From Pseudonocardia sp. N23 (GTDB taxonomy: Bacteria > Actinomycetota > Actinomycetes > Mycobacteriales > Pseudonocardiaceae): 63,640 nucleotides of DNA. The notes below the pieces were generated by a model. The model saw nothing but the letters and a program-made list of their open reading frames with translations. It was not told the DNA's origin and did no database searches. Shown here piece by piece: positions 7,533 through 15,997 of the stretch. A program made the translations under genes and the position numbers. The DNA lies in the NCBI RefSeq assembly GCF_002583555.1, contig NZ_BEGX01000012.1, positions 1 through 63,640 on the forward strand, in the 5' to 3' direction. Position 1 is the stretch's first letter. Each line of letters opens with the position of its first letter.

Positions 7533-9049
7533 GGGTACTCCTTGCGCAGTTCGGGGCGGTTCAGCTTGCCGGAGCCGGTGCGGGGCAGGGCGTCGACGAT
7601 CTCGATGCGCCGTGGCCGGGAGATCCCTCGCAGGTCGGGGTGGGTGGAGGCCCACTCCGCGATCGACTCCGCGGTCACGCCGTCCTTGGCGGGCACGACG
7701 ATCGCGGTGACCTGCTCGACCCAGCGTTCGTGGGCCGTGCCGATGACGGCGACCTCGGCGATGTCGGGGCACGCCGCGAGGTGCTCCTCGACCATCTGCG
7801 GGAACACGTTCTCCCCGCCGGAGACGATCATGTCGTCGATGCGGTCGACGTAGTACAGGTAGCCGTCGGCGTCGGCGGACATGAGGTCGCCGGTGCGGAA
7901 CCAGCCGTCGTCGGACCACTTCTCCGAGCCGGCGCCCGGTTCGAGATCGGGCCGGTTCCAGTAGCCGGGGGTCACGGCGTCGCCGCGGACCCACAGCTCG
8001 CCGACACCGTCGGAGCCGGGCTCGACGTCAGGCCCGCCGGTGGGCGGCACCAGCCGGGTCTCGACGACCTGTGTCAACGGCCGGCCCATCGACCCGGTTC
8101 GGCGCGCCTCGTCGGGCCGGTAGCTGATCGCCAGCCCGTTCTGCTCGGTCTGGCCGTAGATCTCCACACCCTGGATGCCGGTGCCGGCCGCGAGCCGCTC
8201 GATCGGGGTGTTCGGGGTGCGGGACCCGCCGAACATGCAGATGCGGAACGAGTCGAGCACGATCGGCGAGCCGGCGGTGCGGTTGCCGACGTCGATCAGC
8301 ATCGTCGAGATCAGGCCGCCGTAGGTGGGACGCAGCGTCGTCGCCAGGTCCAGCCACACCAGCGGGTCCCACTTGCCCATGAACGTGATGCGCCCGCCGC
8401 GCAGCAGCGTCGGCAGGCTGACCAGGTGCAGGCCGCCGACGTGGAACAGCGGCATGCAGTTGAGCGCGTGGTCGTCGCCGGTGATGCCGTACCAGTCGAT
8501 CACCGCGTCGACCTGCGCGGTGACGTTGCGGTGCGTCTGGCGCACCCCCTTGGGCACGCCCGTCGAGCCCGAGGTGTACATGATCAGCGCATCGTCGTCG
8601 TCGTGGCGCGGGACGACCTCGGTGGCGGGCTCGTTGCCCGCGACGGCCTCGGTGAAGCCGCCGCCCGGGCCGGTGGTGAGCAGCCGCACCGGCGCGTCGC
8701 CGAGGAGGCGTTGCAGCCGCTCGACGTCGTCGGGCAGGCAGACGACCGCGGTCGCGCCGGAGTCGAGGACGGCGTGGCGCAGCGGGGCGTCGGGGAACAG
8801 CACGTTCAGCGGGACGCCGACGCCACCGGCCTGCCACACACCGAGCAGGCCGGGCAGGTAGTCGAGGGTGTTGGGCAGGAAGAACCCGACGCGCTCCCCC
8901 GGTGCGAGCCCGTGCGCCGACAGGTGCGCGGCGAACCGGGCCCCGGTGTCGGCGTACTGCGCGTACGTGACCAGGGTGTCGTCACGGCCGAGCGCGACCC
9001 GCTCCGCATGGTCGGACGCGCTGCGGCGCAAGAGCATCGCAATGTTCAT
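7529..9049 (-). CDS. AMP-dependent acyl-CoA ligase (first of four in this locus)
   Basis: A 506-residue adenylate-forming enzyme that activates a carboxylic acid with ATP and CoA. Visible core motifs are the P-loop YTSGSTGVPKGV, the GQTEQNG segment (A5), the SADGYLYYVDRIDDMIVSGGENV hinge region in two pieces, and the C-terminal Lys in PRTGSGKLNRPEL. The ATG at 9049 follows GGAAGGA and overlaps the preceding stop (ATGA). The binding-pocket sequence does not identify the acid. Position between two hydratase-like genes indicates a role at the entry to a CoA-bound degradation route. Confidence 0.88.
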   Translation of the reverse strand: MNIAMLLRRSASDHAERVALGRDDTLVTYAQYADTGARFAAHLSAHGLAPGERVGFFLPNTLDYLPGLLGVWQAGGVGVPLNVLFPDAPLRHAVLDSGATAVVCLPDDVERLQRLLGDAPVRLLTTGPGGGFTEAVAGNEPATEVVPRHDDDDALIMYTSGSTGVPKGVRQTHRNVTAQVDAVIDWYGITGDDHALNCMPLFHVGGLHLVSLPTLLRGGRITFMGKWDPLVWLDLATTLRPTYGGLISTMLIDVGNRTAGSPIVLDSFRICMFGGSRTPNTPIERLAAGTGIQGVEIYGQTEQNGLAISYRPDEARRTGSMGRPLTQVVETRLVPPTGGPDVEPGSDGVGELWVRGDAVTPGYWNRPDLEPGAGSEKWSDDGWFRTGDLMSADADGYLYYVDRIDDMIVSGGENVFPQMVEEHLAACPDIAEVAVIGTAHERWVEQVTAIVVPAKDGVTAESIAEWASTHPDLRGISRPRRIEIVDALPRTGSGKLNRPELRKEYP

Positions 9050-9831
9050 CGACGATCCTTCCCTCTGCTCTGCCGGAACGCCTCGAACCCGTCGACCGCG
9101 GCCTTGGACCGCAGCGCGGCGGCCTGGGTGACGGCCTCCAGCTCCAGGGACCCCCGCAGGTCGGCGTCGAGGCTGCGGTTCACCAGCTTCTTCGTCAGGG
9201 CGACCGTGTAGTCGGGCATCGCGGCCAGCTCGTGGGCCTTCGCCACCGCCGTCGCGAGCGCGGCGTCCGCGTCGGGCTCGACGACGTTCGCGATGCCCAG
9301 CTCCAGCGCCCGCTCGGCACCGATCTCGGGGGCCAGCAGCATCAGCTCCCGTGCCCGGTGCATCCCGACGATCCGCGGCAGCAGGTAAGCCCCGGCGACG
9401 TCGGGGACGATGCCCCGCTTGACGAACACCTCGCAGATGCGGGCGTCGGCGGACATGATCACGAGGTCGCACACCAGGGCCAGGTTGATCCCGCCGCCGT
9501 AGGCGATGCCCGACACCGCCGCGACCACGGGCAGCCGCGACTCCCAGATCTCGACGACGAGCCGGTGGTAGGCCCGCATCATCGTCAGGAGCGCGGCGTC
9601 GTCGTCACCGCCGGCGATGTCGAGGATGTTGTCGACGTCCCCGCCCGCGGAGAAGTGCCCGCCGGAGCCGGTGAGCACGACCGCGCCGATGTCCGCGCCG
9701 TCGGCCGCCTCGCGCAGGCTCGCCTCGATCTCGGCGACCGTCTGCGGGGTCAGGGCGTTGCGCCGCTCGGGTCGGTCGATCGTCACGATCCGGACCCGGC
9801 CGTCGTCCTTCACCCGGATGTGCGAGGTCAT
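9046..9831 (-). CDS. enoyl-CoA hydratase/isomerase family protein
   Basis: A 261-residue crotonase-fold protein. It has GHFSAGGDVDNI (oxyanion hole), GIAYGGGINLALVCDL, and CEVFVKRGIVPDVAGAYLLPR, the last close to the PaaG/EchA-type subgroup with Asp after Pro. The first Glu of classical hydratases (GGGCEL) appears as Asn. Paralogous to, but clearly divergent from, the hydratase at 6768-7532, so two different steps are likely. The ATG overlaps the upstream ligase stop (ATGA), and its stop overlaps the next ligase start. Confidence 0.85.
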   Translation of the reverse strand: MTSHIRVKDDGRVRIVTIDRPERRNALTPQTVAEIEASLREAADGADIGAVVLTGSGGHFSAGGDVDNILDIAGGDDDAALLTMMRAYHRLVVEIWESRLPVVAAVSGIAYGGGINLALVCDLVIMSADARICEVFVKRGIVPDVAGAYLLPRIVGMHRARELMLLAPEIGAERALELGIANVVEPDADAALATAVAKAHELAAMPDYTVALTKKLVNRSLDADLRGSLELEAVTQAAALRSKAAVDGFEAFRQSRGKDRR

Positions 9832-11387
9832 ACGCGCTCCTTCTCGTCGGCGCCGCGCTCGGCGAGCAGATGGCGTTGCAGCTTGCCGGTGGTGCTGCGC
9901 GGCAGCTCGGAAGCGTCGACGAACTCCACGAAGTGCGGGCGTTTGAACGCGGCGAGCCGCTCACGGCACCAGGCCACGACCTCCTCGCCGCTCACCGTGC
10001 CCCCGGGCGCCCGGACGACGACGACCTTCACCGTCTCGCCCCAGCGCGGGTCGGGCACGCCGTAGGCGCACACCTCCTGCACCCCGGGATGGGCGGCGAC
10101 GGCCTGTTCGACCTCGGCGGGGTAGACGTTCTCGCCACCCGTCTTGATCAGGTACTTGGCCCGGTCGACGTAGGAGAGGCTGCCGTCGTCGTGCCGGACG
10201 AGGACGTCGCCGGTGTGCAGCCAGCCGCCGGTGAACACCTCGGCGGTGGCCTCGGGGTCGTCGAGGTAGCCGGCCATCATGCTGGGCCCGCGCACCACGC
10301 ACTCCCCCGGGACGCCGACAGGCGTCTCCCGCAGCTGCGCGTCGACGATGCGGACCTCCATCAGCGGGGTCGGCATCTTGCGCAGGTGCGGGTCCTCGCC
10401 GGGCCTGCTCCAGCCGTGCGCCAGGACGTAGCTGGTCTCGGTCTGGCCGAACGCGTCGTTGAAGTCGACGTCGAGCGCCGCGGTGAGCTCCTTGACGACC
10501 GTCGGCATCATGTTGGCGTACCCGATGACGAACCGGAGTGTCGAGAGGTCGTAGTCGGCGCGGCGATCGTGGTGCAGGACGTCGGTGATGACGCCGGGCA
10601 GCAGCAGCGTCCACGTCAGGCGGTTGCGCTGGATGGCCGCGAACATCGTCTCGGTGTGCGCGGTCGCGAGCGCGCAGAAGGTGCCGCCGGTGAGCAGGGT
10701 GGCGTTGAGCGACTCGTCGCCGCCGGTGTGGAACAGCGGCAGCCAGCCGACGAACCCGTCGTCGGGAGTGAGCGTGTACCACTGGGCGAGCCGCAGCGCG
10801 CGGATCGCGGCGGCTTCCTGGGTGATCATGGCGCCCTTGGCCCGGCCGGTGGTGCCGGACGTGTAGAGCACGTTGTGCACGTCGCTGGGCTGCGGGGCGT
10901 CGTCCGGGACGTCGCCGTCGGTGGGCAGCGCCGAGTAGGCCTCGAATCCCTCGGTCCCGTCCACGCAGTACCAGTGCCGGACCGACGGGCACCGGTCGCG
11001 GACCGCGGTGGCGCGGTCCGCGCCGAGCGCCGTCGTCACGAACGCGACCGGCTTCGCGACGCCGACGGCGTGCGCGATCTCCTCGGCGTGCCAGCGGATG
11101 TTCAGCGTGATCGCGGTGACGCCGAGCCGGGCGAGCGCCACGTAGATCTTGACGAACTCCGCCCGCGTCTCCGACAGCACCGCGACCCGGTCGCCGTGGC
11201 GGACTCCGCTCGCCGACAGCCCGGCGGCGAGGCGTTCGGCCCGTTCACCCAGCTCACGGTAGGTCCACACCGGACCGTCGGGATCTCCGGTGGTCACGGC
11301 GACTCGGTCGGCGAACACCCGGAACGAGCGCCGGTAGAGCGCGTCGAGGGTGATCCCGGACGCCGCGGCGACGAGCCCGGCCGTCAT
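9828..11387 (-). CDS. AMP-dependent acyl-CoA ligase
   Basis: A 519-residue adenylate-forming enzyme. Motifs: YTSGTTGRAKGAM (P-loop), GQTETSYVL (A5), HTGDVLVRHDDG and the hinge DRAKYLIKTGGENVYP, ending with RSTTGKLQRH carrying the catalytic Lys. It begins at an ATG preceded by GGGGGTG and is separated from the biotin-subunit gene by 82 bases that hold a 40-bp palindrome; it overlaps the following hydratase by four bases. Substrate unknown; the presence of several ligases in the locus suggests either several related acids or chain-shortened intermediates that need reactivation. Confidence 0.88.
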   Translation of the reverse strand: MTAGLVAAASGITLDALYRRSFRVFADRVAVTTGDPDGPVWTYRELGERAERLAAGLSASGVRHGDRVAVLSETRAEFVKIYVALARLGVTAITLNIRWHAEEIAHAVGVAKPVAFVTTALGADRATAVRDRCPSVRHWYCVDGTEGFEAYSALPTDGDVPDDAPQPSDVHNVLYTSGTTGRAKGAMITQEAAAIRALRLAQWYTLTPDDGFVGWLPLFHTGGDESLNATLLTGGTFCALATAHTETMFAAIQRNRLTWTLLLPGVITDVLHHDRRADYDLSTLRFVIGYANMMPTVVKELTAALDVDFNDAFGQTETSYVLAHGWSRPGEDPHLRKMPTPLMEVRIVDAQLRETPVGVPGECVVRGPSMMAGYLDDPEATAEVFTGGWLHTGDVLVRHDDGSLSYVDRAKYLIKTGGENVYPAEVEQAVAAHPGVQEVCAYGVPDPRWGETVKVVVVRAPGGTVSGEEVVAWCRERLAAFKRPHFVEFVDASELPRSTTGKLQRHLLAERGADEKERV

Positions 11388-11400
11388 CGGGCACCCCCCT

Positions 11401-11440
11401 GTGGGTGGCGATGGTCGCCATGGCGACGATCGCCGCTCAC
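11401..11440. repeat. 40-bp intergenic palindrome, family 1, copy A
   Basis: A near-perfect inverted repeat beginning GTGGGTGGCGATGGTCGC and ending in GATCGCCGCTCAC around a central CCATGG; one mismatch and two G-T pairs in RNA. It lies inside the minus-strand operon, between the stop of the biotin-subunit gene and the start of the ligase, so it could cause partial termination or mRNA processing. Copies B (18033-18072) and C (23266-23305) have identical length. Confidence 0.8.
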
Positions 11441-11469
11441 GACCTCACGTCGTCGGCCGACCCGCTCGG

Positions 11470-13467
11470 TCATCCCGCCGCCGCCTCCTCCGCGACCTCG
11501 TCCACGACCGCGAGGACCTGACCCGTGTCGACCTGGTCGCCCTGCGCCACATGGATCTCGGAGACGACACCGTCGACGGGCGCGGCGACGGTGTGCTCCA
11601 TCTTCATGGCCTCCAGCACCACGAGCGGCTGCCCCGCGGTCACCGTCGCGCCCGCCTCGGCGAGCACCCGGACCACGCCGCCCGGCATCGGAGCCAGCAG
11701 TGAGCCGGCCGCGGCGGCGGCGTTGGGGTCGGCGAAGCGGGGCACCTCGGCCAGCGCGACCGAGCCGTCGGGGCCGTCCACGTAGGACACCCCGTCGGCA
11801 CGGGTGACGGTGTAGCGGCGGCGCACGCCGTCGATCTCGAGGACGACGGCGTCGGGACCCGCCACCGCGGTCACCGCCCCGCCCAGCGCGGAGCCGTCGA
11901 CGTGGACGTCGAGCACCCCTCGCCGGTAGCGGTAGGCGACCTCGATCTCGGTGTCCCCCACCGTGTACGCGGCGCGCTGGGGTTCGCCGCCGACGTTGCG
12001 CCAGCCCGACGGGACCGCCGCGAGGACGCGGGCGCCGGCCCGGTTGGCGGCCTGCGCGGCGAGGGCGGCCGCGGCGGCGTGCCGGGCGGGGCCGCCCGCC
12101 GGGGCGGCGAGGGCGGCCGGGTCGTGGCGCGTCAGGTAGCCGGTGTCGGTGCCGCCGGCCAGGAACTCCTCCTCGCGCAGGATGCCGACGAGCAGGTCGC
12201 GGTTCGTCGTGACGCCGTGGATGCGGGCGTTCGCCAGGGCCCGGGCGAGCGCGCGGGCGGCATCGGTCCGGGTGGGGCCGTGGGCGATCACCTTGGCGAG
12301 CATGGGGTCGTAGTGCGGGGAGACGACCGAGCCGTCGACGAACCCGGTGTCGACGCGGATGCCGTCGCCCTCCGGGATCGTGAACGAGTGCAGCGTCCCG
12401 GTCGCGGGCAGGAAGCCCGCGACGACGTCCTCGGCGTAGAGCCGCACCTCGATGGCGTGCCCGTGGATCGACGCCCCCGTCACCGCGGCGGGCAGCGGGT
12501 CGCCCTCGGCGATGCGCAGCTGCTGCTCGACCAGGTCGAGGCCGGTGACCAGCTCGGTGACCGGGTGCTCGACCTGCAGCCGTGTGTTGACCTCCAGGAA
12601 GAAGAACTTCCCGCTCTGGTCGAGGACGAACTCGACGGTGCCCGCACCGGTGTAGCCGATGGCCTTGCCCGCGGCGACCGCGGCGGCACCCAGCTCGGCG
12701 CGCAGCGCGTCGTCGACCGCCGGGGACGGCGACTCCTCCACGATCTTCTGGTAGCGCCGCTGGATCGAGCACTCGCGCTCGAACAGGTGCACGACGTCCC
12801 CGTGGGTGTCGCCGAGGATCTGAACCTCGACGTGGCGGGGGTCGACGACGTAGCGCTCCAGGAACACCGTTCCGTCGCCGAACGCCGAGGCCGCCTCCCG
12901 GCGCGCGCCGTCGACCGCCTCGGTCAGCGACGCGGCGTCGTGGACAATGCGCATGCCGCGCCCGCCACCACCGAACGCGGCCTTGACCAGCACCGGGAAC
13001 CCGATGCGGTCGGCCTCGACCGACAGGTCGGTGGAGTCGGTGACCGTCGCGCCCGGCAGCACCGGGACGCCCGCGGACTCCATGAGCGCCTTGGCCTCGA
13101 GCTTCGAGCCCATCGACGCGATCGCCTCGGGTGTCGGCCCGACGAAGGTCAGCCCGGCCGCGGCGCAGTCGCGGGCGAACTGGGCGTTCTCCGAGAGGAA
13201 CCCGTAGCCGGGGTGCACGGCATCGGCACCCGTGGCCTGCGCGGCGGCGATGACCAGGTCGGCGCGCAGGTAGGTGTCCGACGGGGCGGCCCCGGGGAGC
13301 CGGACCGCCTCGTCGGCGAGCTGGACGTGGGGAGCGTCGGCGTCGGGGTCGGAGAAGACGGCGACCGTCGAGATGCCGAGGCGGTGCGCGGTGCGCATGA
13401 CCCGCGCGGCGATCTCCCCGCGGTTGGCGACGAGCAGCTTCTGGATCGTTGACATCGACGCGCTCAC
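11470..13467 (-). CDS. acyl-CoA carboxylase alpha subunit (biotin carboxylase plus BCCP)
   Basis: A 665-residue biotin enzyme that carboxylates its own biotin with ATP and bicarbonate. Biotin carboxylase domain about 1-450: VANRGEIAARVMRTA, ATP-grasp Gly-rich KAAFGGGGRGMR, EVNTRLQVEHPVTE. A linker domain follows, then the biotinyl domain with EAMKMEH, Lys622 being the biotin site. The GTG at 13467 overlaps the stop of the beta-subunit gene (GTGA); the ATG of MSTIQKLL at 13455 is a possible alternative. Architecture fits methylcrotonyl-, geranyl- or propionyl-CoA carboxylase alpha chains. Context favours a 3-methylcrotonyl/geranyl-type substrate. Confidence 0.92.
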   Translation of the reverse strand: MSASMSTIQKLLVANRGEIAARVMRTAHRLGISTVAVFSDPDADAPHVQLADEAVRLPGAAPSDTYLRADLVIAAAQATGADAVHPGYGFLSENAQFARDCAAAGLTFVGPTPEAIASMGSKLEAKALMESAGVPVLPGATVTDSTDLSVEADRIGFPVLVKAAFGGGGRGMRIVHDAASLTEAVDGARREAASAFGDGTVFLERYVVDPRHVEVQILGDTHGDVVHLFERECSIQRRYQKIVEESPSPAVDDALRAELGAAAVAAGKAIGYTGAGTVEFVLDQSGKFFFLEVNTRLQVEHPVTELVTGLDLVEQQLRIAEGDPLPAAVTGASIHGHAIEVRLYAEDVVAGFLPATGTLHSFTIPEGDGIRVDTGFVDGSVVSPHYDPMLAKVIAHGPTRTDAARALARALANARIHGVTTNRDLLVGILREEEFLAGGTDTGYLTRHDPAALAAPAGGPARHAAAAALAAQAANRAGARVLAAVPSGWRNVGGEPQRAAYTVGDTEIEVAYRYRRGVLDVHVDGSALGGAVTAVAGPDAVVLEIDGVRRRYTVTRADGVSYVDGPDGSVALAEVPRFADPNAAAAAGSLLAPMPGGVVRVLAEAGATVTAGQPLVVLEAMKMEHTVAAPVDGVVSEIHVAQGDQVDTGQVLAVVDEVAEEAAAG

Positions 13468-15062
13468 ATCCGGAAGACGCCGAAGCCACGACGGCCGGCG
13501 ATCGTGTTGGAGTGCACGGCCGACAGCGACATGCCGAGCACCGTGCGGGTGTCGCGCGGGTCGACGATGCCGTCGTCGTAGAGCCGGGCGGTGACGTAGA
13601 AGGCGTGCGACTCGGCCTCGATCTGGGCCTCGATCTGCGCGGTGCGCGTCGCGTCGGCCTCCTCGTCGAAGGGCTTGCCCTGCGACGTCGCGGAGGCACG
13701 GCCGACGATCGACATGACGCCCGCGAGCTGCGCCGCGCCCATGACGGCGAGCTTGGCGCCGGGCCAGGCGAACATCAGCCGCGGGTCGTAGGCGCGCCCG
13801 GACATGCCGTAGTTTCCCGCGCCGAACGACGAGTTCATGTTGATCGTGAGGTGCGGGACGGCGCTGTTGGTGACCGAGTTGATCATCTTGGCGCCGTCCT
13901 TGATGATCCCGCCCTGCTCGTAGTCGGTTCCGACCATGTAGCCGGTCGTGTTCTGCAGGAAGACCAGCGGGGTGTCGGTCTGGTTGGCCAGCAGGATGAA
14001 CTCACTGGCCTTCTTGGCCTCCTCGCTGAACAGCACGCCGCGGTGGTTGGCCAGCACGCCGACGGGATAGCCGTGGATCTGCGCCCAGCCCGTGACGAGC
14101 GACGTCCCGTAGAGCGGCTTGTACTCGTCGAAGTCCGAGTCGTCGACGGTGCGGGCGAGGATCTCGCGCGGGTCGAACGGGACCTTGATGTCAGAGGAGA
14201 CGATCCCGAGGATCTCCTCCGGGTCGTACCGTGGCTCGGCCGGGTTCAGCGCCGGGGCGGGGCCGAGCTTGCGCCAGTTGATCCGGGACACGATCTCGCG
14301 GCCCAGCCGGATCGCGTCCTGCTCGTCGACGGCGAAGTAGTCCGACAGGCCGGACACACGGCTGTGCATGTCGGCGCCGCCGAGGGCCTCGTCGTCGGCA
14401 TCCTCGCCCGTGGCCATCTTCACCAGCGGCGGACCGCCGAGGAACACCTTGGCCCGGTTGTCGACCAGCACCGAGTAGTCGCACATGCCGGGGACGTAGG
14501 CGCCGCCGGCCGTCGAGTTGCCGAACACCAGCGCGACCGTCGGGATCGCCATCGACGACAGCTCGGTGAGCTCGTGGAAGATTCGTCCGGCCGGGACGAA
14601 CAGGTCGGCCTGCGTGGGCAGGTCCGCGCCGCCGGACTCGACGAGGTTGATCACCGGCAGCCGGTTGAGCCGGGCGATCTCCAGTGCGCGCAGCGTCTTC
14701 TTGAGCGAGTACGGGTTCATCGCGCCGCCGCGCACGGTCGGGTCGTGCCCGATGACCATGCATTCGACGCCCTCGATCACGCCGATGCCGGTGAGCACAG
14801 AGGCGCCGACGGTGAAGCCGGTGCCCCACGCCGCCAGCGGAGCCAGCTCCAGGAACGGGCTGTCGGGGTCGAGCAGCAGGGCGATGCGCTCGCGCACGGG
14901 GAGCTTCCCGCGGTCGCGGTGGCGCTGCATGTAACGCTCGCCGCCGCCTGCGATGACCAGTTCGAGCTGCTCGTTCAGCTGGTCGATGACCTCGAGCTGG
15001 AACTTCCGGTTGCCCTGGAAGGTCTCCGACGCGGTGTCGACCGCCGACCTCAGGACCGGCAT
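13464..15062 (-). CDS. acyl-CoA carboxylase beta subunit (carboxyltransferase)
   Basis: A 532-residue carboxyltransferase that moves the carboxyl group from biotin to an acyl-CoA. Both crotonase-like halves are visible: GIGVIEGVECMVIGHDPTVRGG and NLVESGGADLPTQADLF in the first, NTTGYMVGTDYEQGGIIKDG, SSFGAGNYGMSGRAYDPR in the second. These are the motifs of the methylcrotonyl/geranyl-CoA carboxylase beta group rather than AccD-type acetyl/propionyl chains. Start at the ATG at 15062 with GAGGTG upstream. First gene of the minus-strand operon; a palindrome shared with the tetR promoter lies about 60 bases upstream. Confidence 0.92.
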   Translation of the reverse strand: MPVLRSAVDTASETFQGNRKFQLEVIDQLNEQLELVIAGGGERYMQRHRDRGKLPVRERIALLLDPDSPFLELAPLAAWGTGFTVGASVLTGIGVIEGVECMVIGHDPTVRGGAMNPYSLKKTLRALEIARLNRLPVINLVESGGADLPTQADLFVPAGRIFHELTELSSMAIPTVALVFGNSTAGGAYVPGMCDYSVLVDNRAKVFLGGPPLVKMATGEDADDEALGGADMHSRVSGLSDYFAVDEQDAIRLGREIVSRINWRKLGPAPALNPAEPRYDPEEILGIVSSDIKVPFDPREILARTVDDSDFDEYKPLYGTSLVTGWAQIHGYPVGVLANHRGVLFSEEAKKASEFILLANQTDTPLVFLQNTTGYMVGTDYEQGGIIKDGAKMINSVTNSAVPHLTINMNSSFGAGNYGMSGRAYDPRLMFAWPGAKLAVMGAAQLAGVMSIVGRASATSQGKPFDEEADATRTAQIEAQIEAESHAFYVTARLYDDGIVDPRDTRTVLGMSLSAVHSNTIAGRRGFGVFRM

Positions 15063-15370
15063 CGGCGACACCTCACATTCTGCGCGGCGGTGCTCCCACA
15101 GTTGTCCACGGCGACTCCCGGAGTAACTAGCCATTCACTAACCGCGGACTGTACCGACGGACCCCTGCTCTGCCTAGGGCTCGCGCGCGATCGATCCACC
15201 GCCGCCGACCGTAGCGGCTCCCACAGCCGGCAGCACCCCTCGCGGCGGGCTCGCCGGGTCCCCGTTGACACCAGCACTTCTGGTACATCATGGTTCACTA
15301 CGAGGGCCCACGGACCGGTCGCGCGACCCCGCCGGGAACGGCCGACACCCCCCACGCAGAGAGGCGAGCG
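15063..15370. other. divergent promoter region between the carboxylase operon and the plus-strand trio
   Basis: This gap of about 310 bases holds the TetR-type operator at 15122-15139 on the carboxylase side. On the plus-strand side a TTGACA hexamer lies at 15265-15270, immediately followed by a palindrome ACCAG-CACTT-CTGGT (15270-15284) that could be a second operator; no convincing -10 is seen. An in-frame ATG at 15290 could extend the next gene upstream. Confidence 0.5.
15122..15139. promoter_or_regulatory. putative TetR operator, site 1
   Basis: AGTAACTAGCCATTCACT matches 13 of 18 positions of the site in the tetR divergent promoter, including the complete right half TTCACT and most of the left AGT-A. 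It lies about 60 bases upstream of the carboxylase beta start. Confidence 0.5.
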
Positions 15371-15997
15371 GTGTTCAACGCGATGTCCCCCGCGCAGCTC
15401 ACCGCGGTGCTCTCCGGTGTCCTGCGCGAAGGCGCCGACTGGGCCCGCCCGCTCGACGGGTTCCAGCGCGGGCAGCTGAAGTCGGCGAGCAGCATCGGCC
15501 GGCACCTCGCCTCCGAGCTCGCCGGTGGCCCCGCCGCCGCGGCCCGGTTCCGTGCCGACCTGCGCGCCCTGCTCGTCGCCACTCCGGGCAGCGCCGGCTC
15601 GACCCGCACCCCCGGCGCGCAACCCCACGGTCGTTCCGGCGCCGATGTACGGCAGGGGGGTGACGCGAAGATCCCCGTCGCCCGCGCAGGCCCCGTTCCC
15701 GGCCGGGTCGCCGGCACCGCAGTCACCGGCACCGCAGTCACCGGCACCGCAGTCACCGGCACCGCGGTCGCCGAGGCCGCGCGGGCGGTCGTCGCCGCGA
15801 TCGACGCCGACCCGGCCGGCGACGTCGCCGCGCTCGGCGCCCCCGTCGGCGACCTGCTCGCCGCCGCGCGCGCGACCGGCTCCGACACCCTCGCCACGGC
15901 CGTCCGCGGCCTGCTGCGCGACCTCGTCGACGCCGAGATCGATCTGCTGTCCCGGCCGGTGACGGCCACCGTCCCCCCGACCGGAGGATCCCGATGA
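15371..15997 (+). CDS. unrecognised protein with a pentapeptide-repeat linker
   Basis: A 208-residue cytoplasmic protein I do not recognise. An alpha-helical N-terminal part (MSPAQLTAVLSGVLREGADW...) and a helical C-terminal part (about 125-200, Ala/Asp-rich) are joined by a linker with GTAVT repeated three times plus GTAVA. No signal peptide or membrane segment is seen. Start chosen at the GTG at 15371 (GAGAGG upstream); an ATG at 15290 would add 27 residues of less protein-like sequence. Its stop overlaps the next start (ATGA), so it is translated with the DUF7064-like protein and the kinase and likely serves the same pathway. Confidence 0.6.
   Translation: MFNAMSPAQLTAVLSGVLREGADWARPLDGFQRGQLKSASSIGRHLASELAGGPAAAARFRADLRALLVATPGSAGSTRTPGAQPHGRSGADVRQGGDAKIPVARAGPVPGRVAGTAVTGTAVTGTAVTGTAVAEAARAVVAAIDADPAGDVAALGAPVGDLLAAARATGSDTLATAVRGLLRDLVDAEIDLLSRPVTATVPPTGGSR
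15713..15772 (+). repeat. 15-bp tandem repeat, four units, coding
   Basis: GGCACCGCAGTCACC occurs exactly three times, then once with two changes. It encodes the GTAVT linker repeats and is a likely site of length variation between strains. Confidence 0.85.
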
